Assembly: GCA_910580225.1 (NCBI GenBank)
Contig: CAJTXE010000023.1
Coordinates: 1-16,110 of the forward strand
Direction: 5' to 3'
Origin: an uncultured Acetatifactor sp.
Lineage (GTDB): Bacteria > Bacillota > Clostridia > Lachnospirales > Lachnospiraceae
Length of the DNA: 16,110 nucleotides
A model generated the notes under the pieces. The model had not been told where the DNA came from. It saw nothing but the letters and a program-made list of their open reading frames with translations, and ran no database searches. Below are positions 7,257-13,691 of this stretch, in pieces. Position 1 is the first letter of the stretch; each line of letters opens with the position of its first letter. A program made the translations under genes and the position numbers.

Positions 7257-7718
7257 TCATCCCTGGATGGCAATATAACGAGGCTTCTGTTCCACCGCCT
7301 TTTTCTCCTCCTTGGGCAGATGGAAGGACAGGATGCCGTTTTCATATTTGGGACGGATATCCTCTTCTTTCACATGCTCTCCCACAAAGAAGCTGCGGCT
7401 CATGCTTCCGGCATAACGCTCTCTGCGGATATAGCTGCCGTTCTCGTTCTTCTCGTCCTTCTCAAGTCCCTTGGAGGCGCTTACCGTCAGGCTGCCGTTC
7501 TCCAGCTGCATCCTGATCTCCTCCTTCTTAAATCCCGGCAGATCAATGTCCACCTCATACCCCTCTTCCGTCTCTTTTACGTCTGTCTTCATCAGGTTCC
7601 TGGCCCGTTTCCCGTACAGCGTTCTGTCCATATCCGAAAATGAGCGGAAGGATGGAAATGCGAAATCCTCCATAAAGTTGTCAAATAAATCCTCTCTGAA
7701 AATACTGGGCATCATCAT
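7257..7718 (-). CDS. hsp20: Small heat shock protein, Hsp20/alpha-crystallin family
   Basis: Cytoplasmic ATP-independent chaperone that holds unfolding proteins until DnaK/GroEL can act. The 153 residues show the bacterial Hsp20 layout: a short N-terminal arm rich in Phe (FREDLFDNFMEDFAFPSF), then an alpha-crystallin domain from about residue 44 to 140. That domain contains DLPGFKKEEIRMQLENGSLT, YIRRERYAGSMSRSF and the signature YENGILSFHLPK. The C-terminal tail carries an IxI-type motif (RYIAIQG) used in oligomer assembly. The start is fixed by AGGAG 9 bases upstream of ATG 7718; two more ATG codons follow directly. It is monocistronic, between a strong terminator and a CIRCE-controlled promoter about 130 bases upstream, which indicates heat-shock control by HrcA. 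Confidence 0.95.
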   Translation of the reverse strand: MMMPSIFREDLFDNFMEDFAFPSFRSFSDMDRTLYGKRARNLMKTDVKETEEGYEVDIDLPGFKKEEIRMQLENGSLTVSASKGLEKDEKNENGSYIRRERYAGSMSRSFFVGEHVKEEDIRPKYENGILSFHLPKEEKKAVEQKPRYIAIQG

Positions 7719-7746
7719 AAAATCTATCTCCTTTCCAATCGCAACG

Positions 7747-7775
7747 ATTATACAGCCACTTGGGACTGATGTTAT
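7747..7775 (-). promoter_or_regulatory. Possible secondary promoter close to hsp20
   Basis: The minus strand has a perfect TATAAT (7747-7752), with a poor -35 match, ATAACA (7770-7775), 17 bases away. Transcription would begin near 7740, giving a short leader that still includes the AGGAG site. It would be outside the CIRCE control point. Tentative. Confidence 0.25.
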
Positions 7776-7854
7776 TTTTCCCGAACACAGGATTCAAAAT
7801 TCTCAATTTTCCTTTTCTTTTATTCTCATTTTTCTCTTCCTCTGCTCTATCTGT

Positions 7855-7883
7855 ACTATAACACGTATTTTAGCACTCGTCAA
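7855..7883 (-). promoter_or_regulatory. Sigma-A promoter of hsp20, overlapping CIRCE
   Basis: On the minus strand TTGACG (7878-7883) and TATAGT (7855-7860) are 17 bases apart, a near-consensus vegetative promoter. The -35 box lies within the CIRCE spacer and inner arm, so repressor binding should directly exclude RNA polymerase. The predicted start is near 7848, giving a leader of about 130 bases. Confidence 0.8.
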
Positions 7884-7896
7884 CAGCGAGTGCTAA
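7870..7896. promoter_or_regulatory. CIRCE element (HrcA operator), perfect consensus
   Basis: TTAGCACTC (7870-7878), nine spacer bases and GAGTGCTAA (7888-7896) match the CIRCE consensus exactly. HrcA binds this repeat and represses heat-shock genes until GroEL becomes occupied by unfolded protein. hsp20 is the only gene downstream in the right orientation. Confidence 0.96.
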
Positions 7897-7951
7897 CAAT
7901 TCCATAAACGATTGATAAAGAATTTCTGAAATCGCAAATTTCCCCCCTGTC

Positions 7952-7989
7952 CGCTGTAAGACCGGATCCCAAAAACCGGCCTTACAGCG
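7952..7989 (-). terminator. 14-bp inverted repeat at the end of the YtrA-type ABC operon
   Basis: CGCTGTAAGACCGG (7952-7965) and CCGGCCTTACAGCG (7976-7989) pair over 14 positions with a single non-Watson-Crick pair around a 10-base loop. The hairpin spans the stop codon of the last gene. The following minus-strand bases are G-rich and lack a U-tract, so it may end or protect the transcript rather than be a standard terminator. It would also shield the CIRCE promoter from read-through. Confidence 0.5.
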
Positions 7990-8650
7990 CCTTCCGCAGA
8001 GATGCCTGCTGGGCCATTTTGGACAAAGGCGCCCGGTAAACCAAAAGAGTCCCCAAATACTCCGCCGCTCCTCCAAGCCCAACAATCCCCAGTCCCAGAA
8101 GGGCCGCTGACCGGAAAGAGATCTCACTTCTGCTGAAAAAATCCAGAAAGTACTTTCCCACGGACAAACCGCCCAGAAACCAGGTGCTCAGAAAGAGAAT
8201 CAAAAACACGGAAGACACCAGATAAAACTTATAGCATATGCCCAAATAGAACATCATCGCTGCCGCCATCACAGCCAGGCTCAGTATATTCCTGCACATA
8301 TCCCCCTCCAGTTCCGGATTTCCCAGACACACAAGACCGAACAGCAGAACCTCTGCCAGATAGATCAGCGCCGCAATAAAGCAGTGAATAAGTGCCGGAA
8401 CACTTGTCTGCATCCGTTTCCTCATGGGCGAGGTTTTCACAAGATCAGACACGCTCAGGGAGTAGCACAGCTGTACCGGTATGATTGCCATGGACATAAA
8501 AAACAGATTTCCAAAGCCGTTTCCTATACCGCCTTCCCCCAAATTATATAGAAGCCCCATTGCCAACACTACCCCTGCCTGGGTCAGATTGGTTTTCACA
8601 CCATAGGCATAGCGCATCAATTTCAGGCCAGTTCTCAAATCACGTATCAT
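7982..8650 (-). CDS. Membrane protein, putative ABC-2-type permease subunit
   Basis: A 222-residue integral membrane protein and last gene of the GntR-ABC operon. About six hydrophobic segments are visible, near residues 22-37, 42-62, 84-110, 121-142, 143-164 and 180-208. Charged loops such as KTSPMRKRMQT lie between them. I recognise no catalytic motif. The role as a permease half is inferred from its place after an ABC ATPase and another membrane protein. The ATG at 8650 overlaps the stop of the preceding gene by 11 bases and has GGAGG 9 bases upstream, which points to translational coupling and one complex. The transported substrate cannot be read from sequence; related YtrA-type operons are often linked to cell-envelope stress or peptide antibiotics. 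Confidence 0.8.
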   Translation of the reverse strand: MIRDLRTGLKLMRYAYGVKTNLTQAGVVLAMGLLYNLGEGGIGNGFGNLFFMSMAIIPVQLCYSLSVSDLVKTSPMRKRMQTSVPALIHCFIAALIYLAEVLLFGLVCLGNPELEGDMCRNILSLAVMAAAMMFYLGICYKFYLVSSVFLILFLSTWFLGGLSVGKYFLDFFSRSEISFRSAALLGLGIVGLGGAAEYLGTLLVYRAPLSKMAQQASLRKAL

Positions 8651-9380
8651 AATAGCTTTCCTCCACTTTCTTCATGGCCGCCTTGACAGCCAAAACACCC
8701 GCCAGCAGCGCCCCTGTGCCGCCCATTGCCGCCAGTCCCCAGCTATACCTCCACAGCAGGATTCCCACCAGTCCCGCCGCCGCGGCCAGAGCTGTGGCTC
8801 CGTATCCTATGGTCATATTCATCCAGATCAACCCGCTGTACCTGGACAGAAATGTCCCAAGCACAGACAGGAACCAGGACAGCAGCACCAGATACAGAAG
8901 CATTCCGCTCCACGGAAACCAACCCATACTACCGGCAAAATCCCAATCGAAGATACCCGCATGGCCCAGGACGCCTGTGCCCATTTCCTGCCATCTCCCC
9001 TGCTGCCCCCAGTCCTTCCAAAGCCGAAGGGCCAGGACGCAAAGGACCAGACTTCCCAGGGCAGTCAGCAGCTTTCGGATCAGATCAAATACCAGAGCGT
9101 CCTGCATAACCCGCCTTCCCTGTCCGGAAGTCTTCAGGTAATCCAGTTTTTCCATATCCCCGGTCTGGATTCCGCCCAGAAACCAGTAATCGGACAGAAT
9201 TTCCGCAGACGGAAGCAGTGCCGCCGCAAGCATCACCCCTGCGTCTCCAAGTCCTGCCATCCCCACACAGAATCCCAGAGCAGCCAAAACTGCCGGCAGC
9301 GCTGCATATACCATAATCCGATATGGTAAAGACGTAAATATCAAATAACTCCTGCACATTTTTCTCATCTTCCAATCCAT
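8640..9380 (-). CDS. Membrane protein, putative ABC transporter permease subunit
   Basis: A 246-residue hydrophobic protein with about six membrane segments, near residues 22-44, 46-66, 100-120, 155-178, 182-210 and 214-232. The N-terminus MDWKMRKMCRSYLIF is positively charged, fitting the positive-inside rule, and the C-terminus is a charged tail (KKVEESYYDT). It follows the ABC ATPase by 39 bases and overlaps the next membrane gene, so the two membrane proteins probably form a heterodimeric permease. The start has AAGGA 5 bases upstream of the ATG. No family-defining motif is visible, so the permease call rests on topology and operon context. Confidence 0.8.
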   Translation of the reverse strand: MDWKMRKMCRSYLIFTSLPYRIMVYAALPAVLAALGFCVGMAGLGDAGVMLAAALLPSAEILSDYWFLGGIQTGDMEKLDYLKTSGQGRRVMQDALVFDLIRKLLTALGSLVLCVLALRLWKDWGQQGRWQEMGTGVLGHAGIFDWDFAGSMGWFPWSGMLLYLVLLSWFLSVLGTFLSRYSGLIWMNMTIGYGATALAAAAGLVGILLWRYSWGLAAMGGTGALLAGVLAVKAAMKKVEESYYDT

Positions 9381-9419
9381 CCCTTTCCTTCGGAAGTTTC
9401 AGCCCTGCATGGCCCGCCC

Positions 9420-10349
9420 CTACAGCCTGATCTTTGTATTGGCCTTCATCACCGCCACACAGATCTGGGACAGACTGGGGGTCTCCACGGCCACATCCAT
9501 CCCCGCCAGCTGATCCAGATTCCGGCTGAGGCAGATTCCCTGGAACCCGTAGGCGCTCCTGTTCATGGAGAACAGAATCTTTCCTGCCTGCTCTGCGTCC
9601 CTCTCCTCCCCTTTCACCAGGACATACTTCTCCTTCAGATCCTCCACAAATCCTTCCTCCACAATGCTGCCATGCTCCAGGATCACGGCATAATCCGTCA
9701 CATTTTCCATGTCCGCGATATTGTGAGTGGAGAAAAATACCGAACGCTCCCCCTCTCCCTGCTCCAGATATTCCCGGATCAGATCACAGAGCTTATCCCG
9801 CATCAGGGGGTCCAGGGGAGAGGCGGGCTCATCCAGAACCAGAAGTGCCGTGTCCCTGGCCAGTACCGCAGCCAACATCAGCTTCATCCTGCTGCCGTCA
9901 GACAGCTTCCTGACTTCCTTCGTGTACGCTCCCATCCCCTCCCCCAGTCCCAGATCCCTGCACAGGGTCCGGAATCTGTCCTGATGAAAATTTTCAAATA
10001 GGATCTCGCTGATCTCTTCCACCTGCCGGATGCTCCACTGGGGCAGGAAATAGCTCCCCGGCCCGGTGTAGCCGATCCTCTCCTGGACACGGCTGTCAAT
10101 GCCCCGGTTCTCCTTGTCAAAATAACGGATTTCTCCCTTGAAATCCAGTCTGATGCCTGTAAGGATATTCAGCAGAGTGGTCTTCCCGGCTCCGTTTTCC
10201 CCGATCAGCGCCGTGGCAAAGCCCTTCGGCAGTTCCAGCTGCGGCACCGTCAGTTCAAAACCCCTGTATTTCTTCCGCAGATTCCTGGCCCTGATCACAC
10301 TGTCCCACATTCTGTTCTCTTCCGGTATGTTTAACTGATTATTCCTCAT
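9420..10349 (-). CDS. ABC transporter ATP-binding protein (YtrB-like)
   Basis: Energises the adjoining membrane proteins by ATP hydrolysis on the cytoplasmic face. Walker A is GENGAGKTT near residue 50, the Q-loop region follows in RIGYTGPGSYFLPQWS, the signature is KLSDGSRMKL, Walker B is ALLVLDEPAS, and the H-loop is FFSTHNIADMEN. The signature deviates from LSGGQ (D for the first G, S for Q), as is common in ABC-2 exporters. Residues about 220-309 form a C-terminal extension beyond the nucleotide-binding core, typical of ATPases from GntR-linked operons. At 309 residues it fits that group. ATG 10349 has GGAGG 9 bases upstream; an internal ATG at codon 14 (MWDSVIRARNL) is a weaker alternative. 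It lies 117 bases after the GntR gene and 39 before the first permease gene. Confidence 0.92.
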   Translation of the reverse strand: MRNNQLNIPEENRMWDSVIRARNLRKKYRGFELTVPQLELPKGFATALIGENGAGKTTLLNILTGIRLDFKGEIRYFDKENRGIDSRVQERIGYTGPGSYFLPQWSIRQVEEISEILFENFHQDRFRTLCRDLGLGEGMGAYTKEVRKLSDGSRMKLMLAAVLARDTALLVLDEPASPLDPLMRDKLCDLIREYLEQGEGERSVFFSTHNIADMENVTDYAVILEHGSIVEEGFVEDLKEKYVLVKGEERDAEQAGKILFSMNRSAYGFQGICLSRNLDQLAGMDVAVETPSLSQICVAVMKANTKIRL

Positions 10350-10466
10350 CTCATTCTTCCTCCCCTATTTCCGCCGTTCCTGTTCTGCTGTTCCGCATGG
10401 CTTCTCAACTCGCTCCTATTCACAGCTTCGCTGTCTACAGCAACATGATACCCATGAACAATACCC

Positions 10467-10841
10467 TCAGCTCTCCTTCATTCCCAGCAAAGCCTGCAGC
10501 GTCCCCTGCAGCTCCCTGTCCGTCATCCCCGCAATCTGCGCAGCCTGGATTGCCTCCAGTAAAGCCTCCTCCACCCGCCGCAGATGCTGTTCCCGCAGCA
10601 TCTCACTGTCCTGGGCATTGACATAGAAGCCCTTCCCCTGGGCGGCCGTCACCAACCCCTCCGTCTCCAACAGCTCATAGGCCTTCATGGTGGTGATAAC
10701 GCTGATCTTCAGTTCCCTGGCCAGTCCCCGGATGGAGGGAAGATACTCCCCTTCCTTCAGCTTTCCCGCCAGGATATCTGTCTTCAGCTGTTCGGCAATC
10801 TGCTGATAAATAGGCACTCCCGAATTCTGCAATAATTTCAA
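10467..10841 (-). CDS. GntR-family transcriptional regulator, YtrA subfamily
   Basis: Short repressor of the YtrA type: a winged helix-turn-helix followed by only a small helical dimerisation tail, with no large ligand domain. The DNA-binding part contains VPIYQQIAEQLKTDILAG, EGEYLPSIRGLARELKIS and TTMKAYELLETEGLVTAAQG followed by KGFYV, all classic GntR features. The C-terminal tail (EEALLEAIQAAQIAGMTDRE) is helical. I chose TTG 10841 because GGCGG lies 6 bases upstream and the promoter would leave almost no leader for the alternative ATG at 10859, which has no ribosome binding site. It heads the operon with the ABC ATPase and two membrane genes and presumably represses it, with the inducer unknown. 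The start is uncertain; the family call is strong. Confidence 0.9.
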   Translation of the reverse strand: MKLLQNSGVPIYQQIAEQLKTDILAGKLKEGEYLPSIRGLARELKISVITTMKAYELLETEGLVTAAQGKGFYVNAQDSEMLREQHLRRVEEALLEAIQAAQIAGMTDRELQGTLQALLGMKES

Positions 10842-10860
10842 AGCAGCACCGCCTTTCATC

Positions 10861-10881
10861 TGTTTATAAGTTATATATACA
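10861..10881. promoter_or_regulatory. Candidate autoregulatory operator of the GntR operon
   Basis: TGTTTATA (10861-10868) and TATATACA (10874-10881) form an inverted repeat with 7 of 8 positions matched around 5 bases. It covers the -10 box and predicted start of the minus-strand promoter, the usual site for YtrA-type self-repression. Its assignment is inferred. Confidence 0.45.
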
Positions 10882-10902
10882 CCATAATCAGTTGTTTGTC
10901 AA
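10874..10902 (-). promoter_or_regulatory. Sigma-A promoter of the GntR-ABC operon
   Basis: A consensus TTGACA (10897-10902) and TATATA (10874-10879) are separated by 17 bases on the minus strand. The predicted start near 10867 gives about 26 leader bases to the TTG start codon of the regulator gene. Confidence 0.8.
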
Positions 10903-10931
10903 TGAATAATGCAAAATTTTCTGATCACAGC

Positions 10932-10961
10932 TTGACAGCGCCTCTTCATATGACATATGCT
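10932..10961 (+). promoter_or_regulatory. Candidate promoter of the epimerase gene
   Basis: TTGACA (10932-10937) and TATGCT (10956-10961) are 18 bases apart on the plus strand. This promoter is back to back with that of the GntR operon. The leader to the epimerase ATG would be about 130 bases; it holds a small hairpin, AGCAC-GAAAAA-GTGCT, but no riboswitch I can recognise. Confidence 0.5.
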
Positions 10962-11100
10962 ATTTACAGCAGATGTGCTGCCCCGCTGCAGACCAAGATC
11001 CCGGCGGCATCAGCATACCGAAGAACCCCAATTCCGGCTTACAGCAGAAGCACGAAAAAGTGCTCCTGTACAGAGCCGAAAACAAAAACAGGAGGATATT

Positions 11101-11979
11101 ATGGCACTCTACGAATTAACAAACGACATACTTTCCATCGCAGTGGACAGCCACGGCGCAGAGCTGAAATCACTGAAACGAACCGATACCGGAACCGAAT
11201 ATATGTGGTGCGGAGACGCAAAATATTGGGGACGCACCTCGCCGATTCTCTTCCCCTTTGTAGGCGGTGTAAAAAACAGGGAATACCGCACCAAAGGGAA
11301 AACCTACACCATGACACAGCATGGTTTTGCAAGGGATATGGAATTTACGCTGCTCTCCCAATCCGAAGACGAAATCTGGTTCCAGCTGCGCTCCACTGAA
11401 GAAACCCTGGCAAAATATCCTTACGAATTTATCCTCAAACTGGGATACCGGATTTCTGAAAACCAGGTGAAAGTCCTCTGGCAGGTGGAAAATCCCGGCA
11501 GCGAAGTCCTGCACTTTTCCATCGGCGGCCATCCCGCCTTTAACTGCCCCATCGAAACCGACACAAAACAATCCGAATGCTTTGTAGATTTCGGTGATGT
11601 GGAGGAAGTGCTCAGCACCCGCATCAGCGAAAACGGCCTGGCAACCAACTCCATGGACGTATACAGCCTTACAGGCGGCAGACTGGCCCTTCGGGAAAAC
11701 CTTTTCCAGCATGACGCTCTGGTAATTGAAAACAGCCAGACTGACACCGCGGCCCTCTGCCGGAAGGACGGCTCCCGATATGTCACCGTCACCATGGATG
11801 CCCCGCTTTTCGGTATCTGGTCCCCTTCCGACAAGGAAGCGCCCTTCATCTGCATTGAGCCCTGGTACGGCAGATGCGACAGCGAAGATTTTGACGGCAC
11901 ACTGGAAGAGCGGAAATGGGGCAATCAGGTACAGCCCGGGGAGATCTGGAATGCTTCCTATACCATCCAGCCGGATTGA
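11101..11979 (+). CDS. Aldose 1-epimerase (galactose mutarotase) family protein, LacX-like
   Basis: Cytosolic enzyme expected to interconvert alpha and beta anomers of an aldose, which feeds sugar kinases. The 292 residues follow the LacX-like branch. The Arg/Phe-rich ILFPFVGGVKN precedes the first histidine motif MTQHGFARDMEF near residue 75. The second histidine is in IGGHPAFNCPI near 142, and the probable catalytic glutamate is in FICIEPWYG near 252. All three active-site elements are intact. The start is set by AGGAGG 5 bases before ATG 11101; an in-frame ATG at 10957 lies in the promoter and is rejected. It precedes glnA by 147 bases on the same strand with no clear terminator between, so read-through is possible. 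The exact sugar cannot be told. Confidence 0.9.
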   Translation: MALYELTNDILSIAVDSHGAELKSLKRTDTGTEYMWCGDAKYWGRTSPILFPFVGGVKNREYRTKGKTYTMTQHGFARDMEFTLLSQSEDEIWFQLRSTEETLAKYPYEFILKLGYRISENQVKVLWQVENPGSEVLHFSIGGHPAFNCPIETDTKQSECFVDFGDVEEVLSTRISENGLATNSMDVYSLTGGRLALRENLFQHDALVIENSQTDTAALCRKDGSRYVTVTMDAPLFGIWSPSDKEAPFICIEPWYGRCDSEDFDGTLEERKWGNQVQPGEIWNASYTIQPD

Positions 11980-12025
11980 CCCCCACACCGGCCAGTTCAT
12001 AATTCCGATTGCATAAAATCCCTGT

Positions 12026-12071
12026 ACCCGGCAGCTGCCTTCAGATCATGGCAACGCAGCCGATGCCGGGT
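12026..12071 (+). promoter_or_regulatory. Structured leader hairpin upstream of glnA
   Basis: ACCCGGCA (12026-12033) pairs perfectly with TGCCGGGT (12064-12071), and inside it GCTGC (12034-12038) pairs with GCAGC (12056-12060). The element lies 55 bases before the glnA start and has no U-tract after it, so it is not a plain terminator for the epimerase gene. It does not match the cyanobacterial glnA glutamine-riboswitch pattern as I know it. A regulatory role is possible but unproven. Confidence 0.45.
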
Positions 12072-12126
12072 CTGCATTCACAGTTCCCCGCGGGACAATG
12101 AAAACAGAAAAGGAAAGGAAACAGAT

Positions 12127-13557
12127 ATGGACAAACTATCAGAAATCAAAAAGATCTGCGAAGAAAAGCAGATCCGCATGATCGACTTTAAAATGACGGA
12201 CATCGACGGCCGCTGGCGTCACATTACCATTCCGGTGGAGCGTTTCGGCGAGGACACCTTCACCTACGGCATCGGCTTTGACGGCTCCAATTACGGGTAT
12301 GCCCCCATTGAAAAAAGCGACATGGTATTCCTGCCGGATCCGGATACGGCCTATGTGGATCCCTTCGCCGCAGTCCCTACCCTGACCATGTGCGGCAATG
12401 TGTGCACCATCGGAAAAGGGGAGAACAAACCTTTTGACCAATACCCGAAAAATGTTTCCCTGCGGGCCATGGATTATATGAAAGAGCAGGGCATCGCAGA
12501 CCGAATGGTCATCGGCCCGGAATTCGAATTCTACCTTTTTGACAGTGCCCGCTTTCAAGTCTCCCCCAGACAGTGCGGCTACCGCATTGACACCAGACAG
12601 GCGGACTGGAATCACAGCCTGGATACGGCAGGCAACAACGGCTATGAGGTATCCCACAAAGGAGGCTACCACATTGCTGCCCCTCAGGATGTGGGCTATG
12701 ACCTGCGCAGCCGGATGTGTATGATGATGGAGGACTGGGGCATCCGGGTCAAATATCACCATCACGAAGTAGGCGGCCCGGGCCAGATGGAGATCGAGGT
12801 GGAATTGGCGGATATGCCGGACATGGCAGACAACACCATGATCATCAAATACATCATCAAAAATCTGGCAGCCCAGGAGGGCAAAACCGCCACATTCCTG
12901 CCCAAGCCCATTTACCAGGAAGCAGGCAGCGGCATGCATGTGCACATGCTGCTCTTCAAGGACGGACAGCCGCTGTTTTATGATGAGAACGGTTACTCCG
13001 GCTTAAGCAAAACAGCGCATTACTTCATGGGCGGACTGCTGCGGCACATTGCCTCCCTCTGTGCCTTCACCAATCCCTCCACCAATTCCTTCAAGCGGCT
13101 GGTGCCGGGATACGAGGCGCCTGTAACCATCGGCTACGCCACCTCCAACCGCAGCGCCGTGATCCGGATTCCGGCCTACGCCAAGTCTCCGGAAACCAAA
13201 CGCTTCGAGCTGCGCAACCCGGATGCCACCGCCAATCCTTACTATGCCTATGCCGCCATTCTGATGGCAGGACTGGACGGCATCGAAAATCAGATCGATC
13301 CTGCCGCCAATGGCTGGGGACCTTATGATTTCAATCTTTACACCCTCTCTCCGGAGGAGCAGAAGAAGATCCAGGGACTGCCCAAATCACTTGGGGAAGC
13401 ATTGGATGCCCTGGAGGCGGACCACGACTACCTGACAAAGGGCGGCGTATTTCCCCAGAGGCTTATCGATGTGTGGGTGGCCAGAAAACGGGCCGAACTG
13501 CAGCAGATGGAACAGATTCCTAATCCTGCGGAATTCAAGATGTATTATGATCTGTAG
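12127..13557 (+). CDS. glnA: Glutamine synthetase type I
   Basis: Makes glutamine from glutamate, ammonia and ATP; forms a cytosolic dodecamer. The 476 residues are close to the E. coli enzyme in length. Active-site elements are all present: GFDGSNYG near residue 50, metal ligands in IGPEFEFY, YHHHEVGGPGQMEIE, GSGMHVHM, NSFKRLVPGYEAPV with the flap glutamate, SNRSAVIRIP and KRFELRNPDATANPY. Near residue 405 it has NLYTLSPEE, which aligns with the adenylylation-site region NLYDLPPEE of the I-beta form. The C-terminus (GGVFPQRLIDVWVARKRAEL) also resembles I-beta more than the Bacillus I-alpha form. No adenylyltransferase or GlnR gene is in the window, so control is unknown. A purine-rich AAAGGA lies about 9 bases before the ATG. 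It is followed by a strong terminator. Confidence 0.96.
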   Translation: MDKLSEIKKICEEKQIRMIDFKMTDIDGRWRHITIPVERFGEDTFTYGIGFDGSNYGYAPIEKSDMVFLPDPDTAYVDPFAAVPTLTMCGNVCTIGKGENKPFDQYPKNVSLRAMDYMKEQGIADRMVIGPEFEFYLFDSARFQVSPRQCGYRIDTRQADWNHSLDTAGNNGYEVSHKGGYHIAAPQDVGYDLRSRMCMMMEDWGIRVKYHHHEVGGPGQMEIEVELADMPDMADNTMIIKYIIKNLAAQEGKTATFLPKPIYQEAGSGMHVHMLLFKDGQPLFYDENGYSGLSKTAHYFMGGLLRHIASLCAFTNPSTNSFKRLVPGYEAPVTIGYATSNRSAVIRIPAYAKSPETKRFELRNPDATANPYYAYAAILMAGLDGIENQIDPAANGWGPYDFNLYTLSPEEQKKIQGLPKSLGEALDALEADHDYLTKGGVFPQRLIDVWVARKRAELQQMEQIPNPAEFKMYYDL

Positions 13558-13599
13558 TCAATTATAAAACTGTCCCTAAAAGAAAGACTGGGCATACGA

Positions 13600-13644
13600 A
13601 AAAGCACCCGATAGGCCGCTGTCAGCAGCCTCCTGGGTGCTTTT
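13600..13644. terminator. Bidirectional rho-independent terminator after glnA
   Basis: AAAAGCACCC (13600-13609) pairs perfectly with GGGTGCTTTT (13635-13644). The loop contains a smaller AGGC/GCCT stem. It ends the glnA transcript and, read from the other strand, that of the ABC-2 permease whose stop codon is 48 bases away. Confidence 0.88.
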
Positions 13645-13691
13645 GTCTGTTTCCCTGCTGTCCGGATGTTTCCTGCCTCAGCTCTTCCCCT

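Noticed and set aside
10957..11100. A 48-codon N-terminal extension of the epimerase
   Set aside because: The upstream ATG overlaps the promoter -10 region, while ATG 11101 has a consensus AGGAGG site and matches the expected protein start.
12139..12945. A 268-codon minus-strand frame opposite glnA, and a similar one opposite the epimerase at 11170-12000
   Set aside because: Both are antisense shadows of highly conserved enzymes with intact active sites.
13600..13644. Terminator-like element as part of a riboswitch for the ABC-2 permease
   Set aside because: It lies downstream of both converging genes, where a bidirectional terminator is expected.
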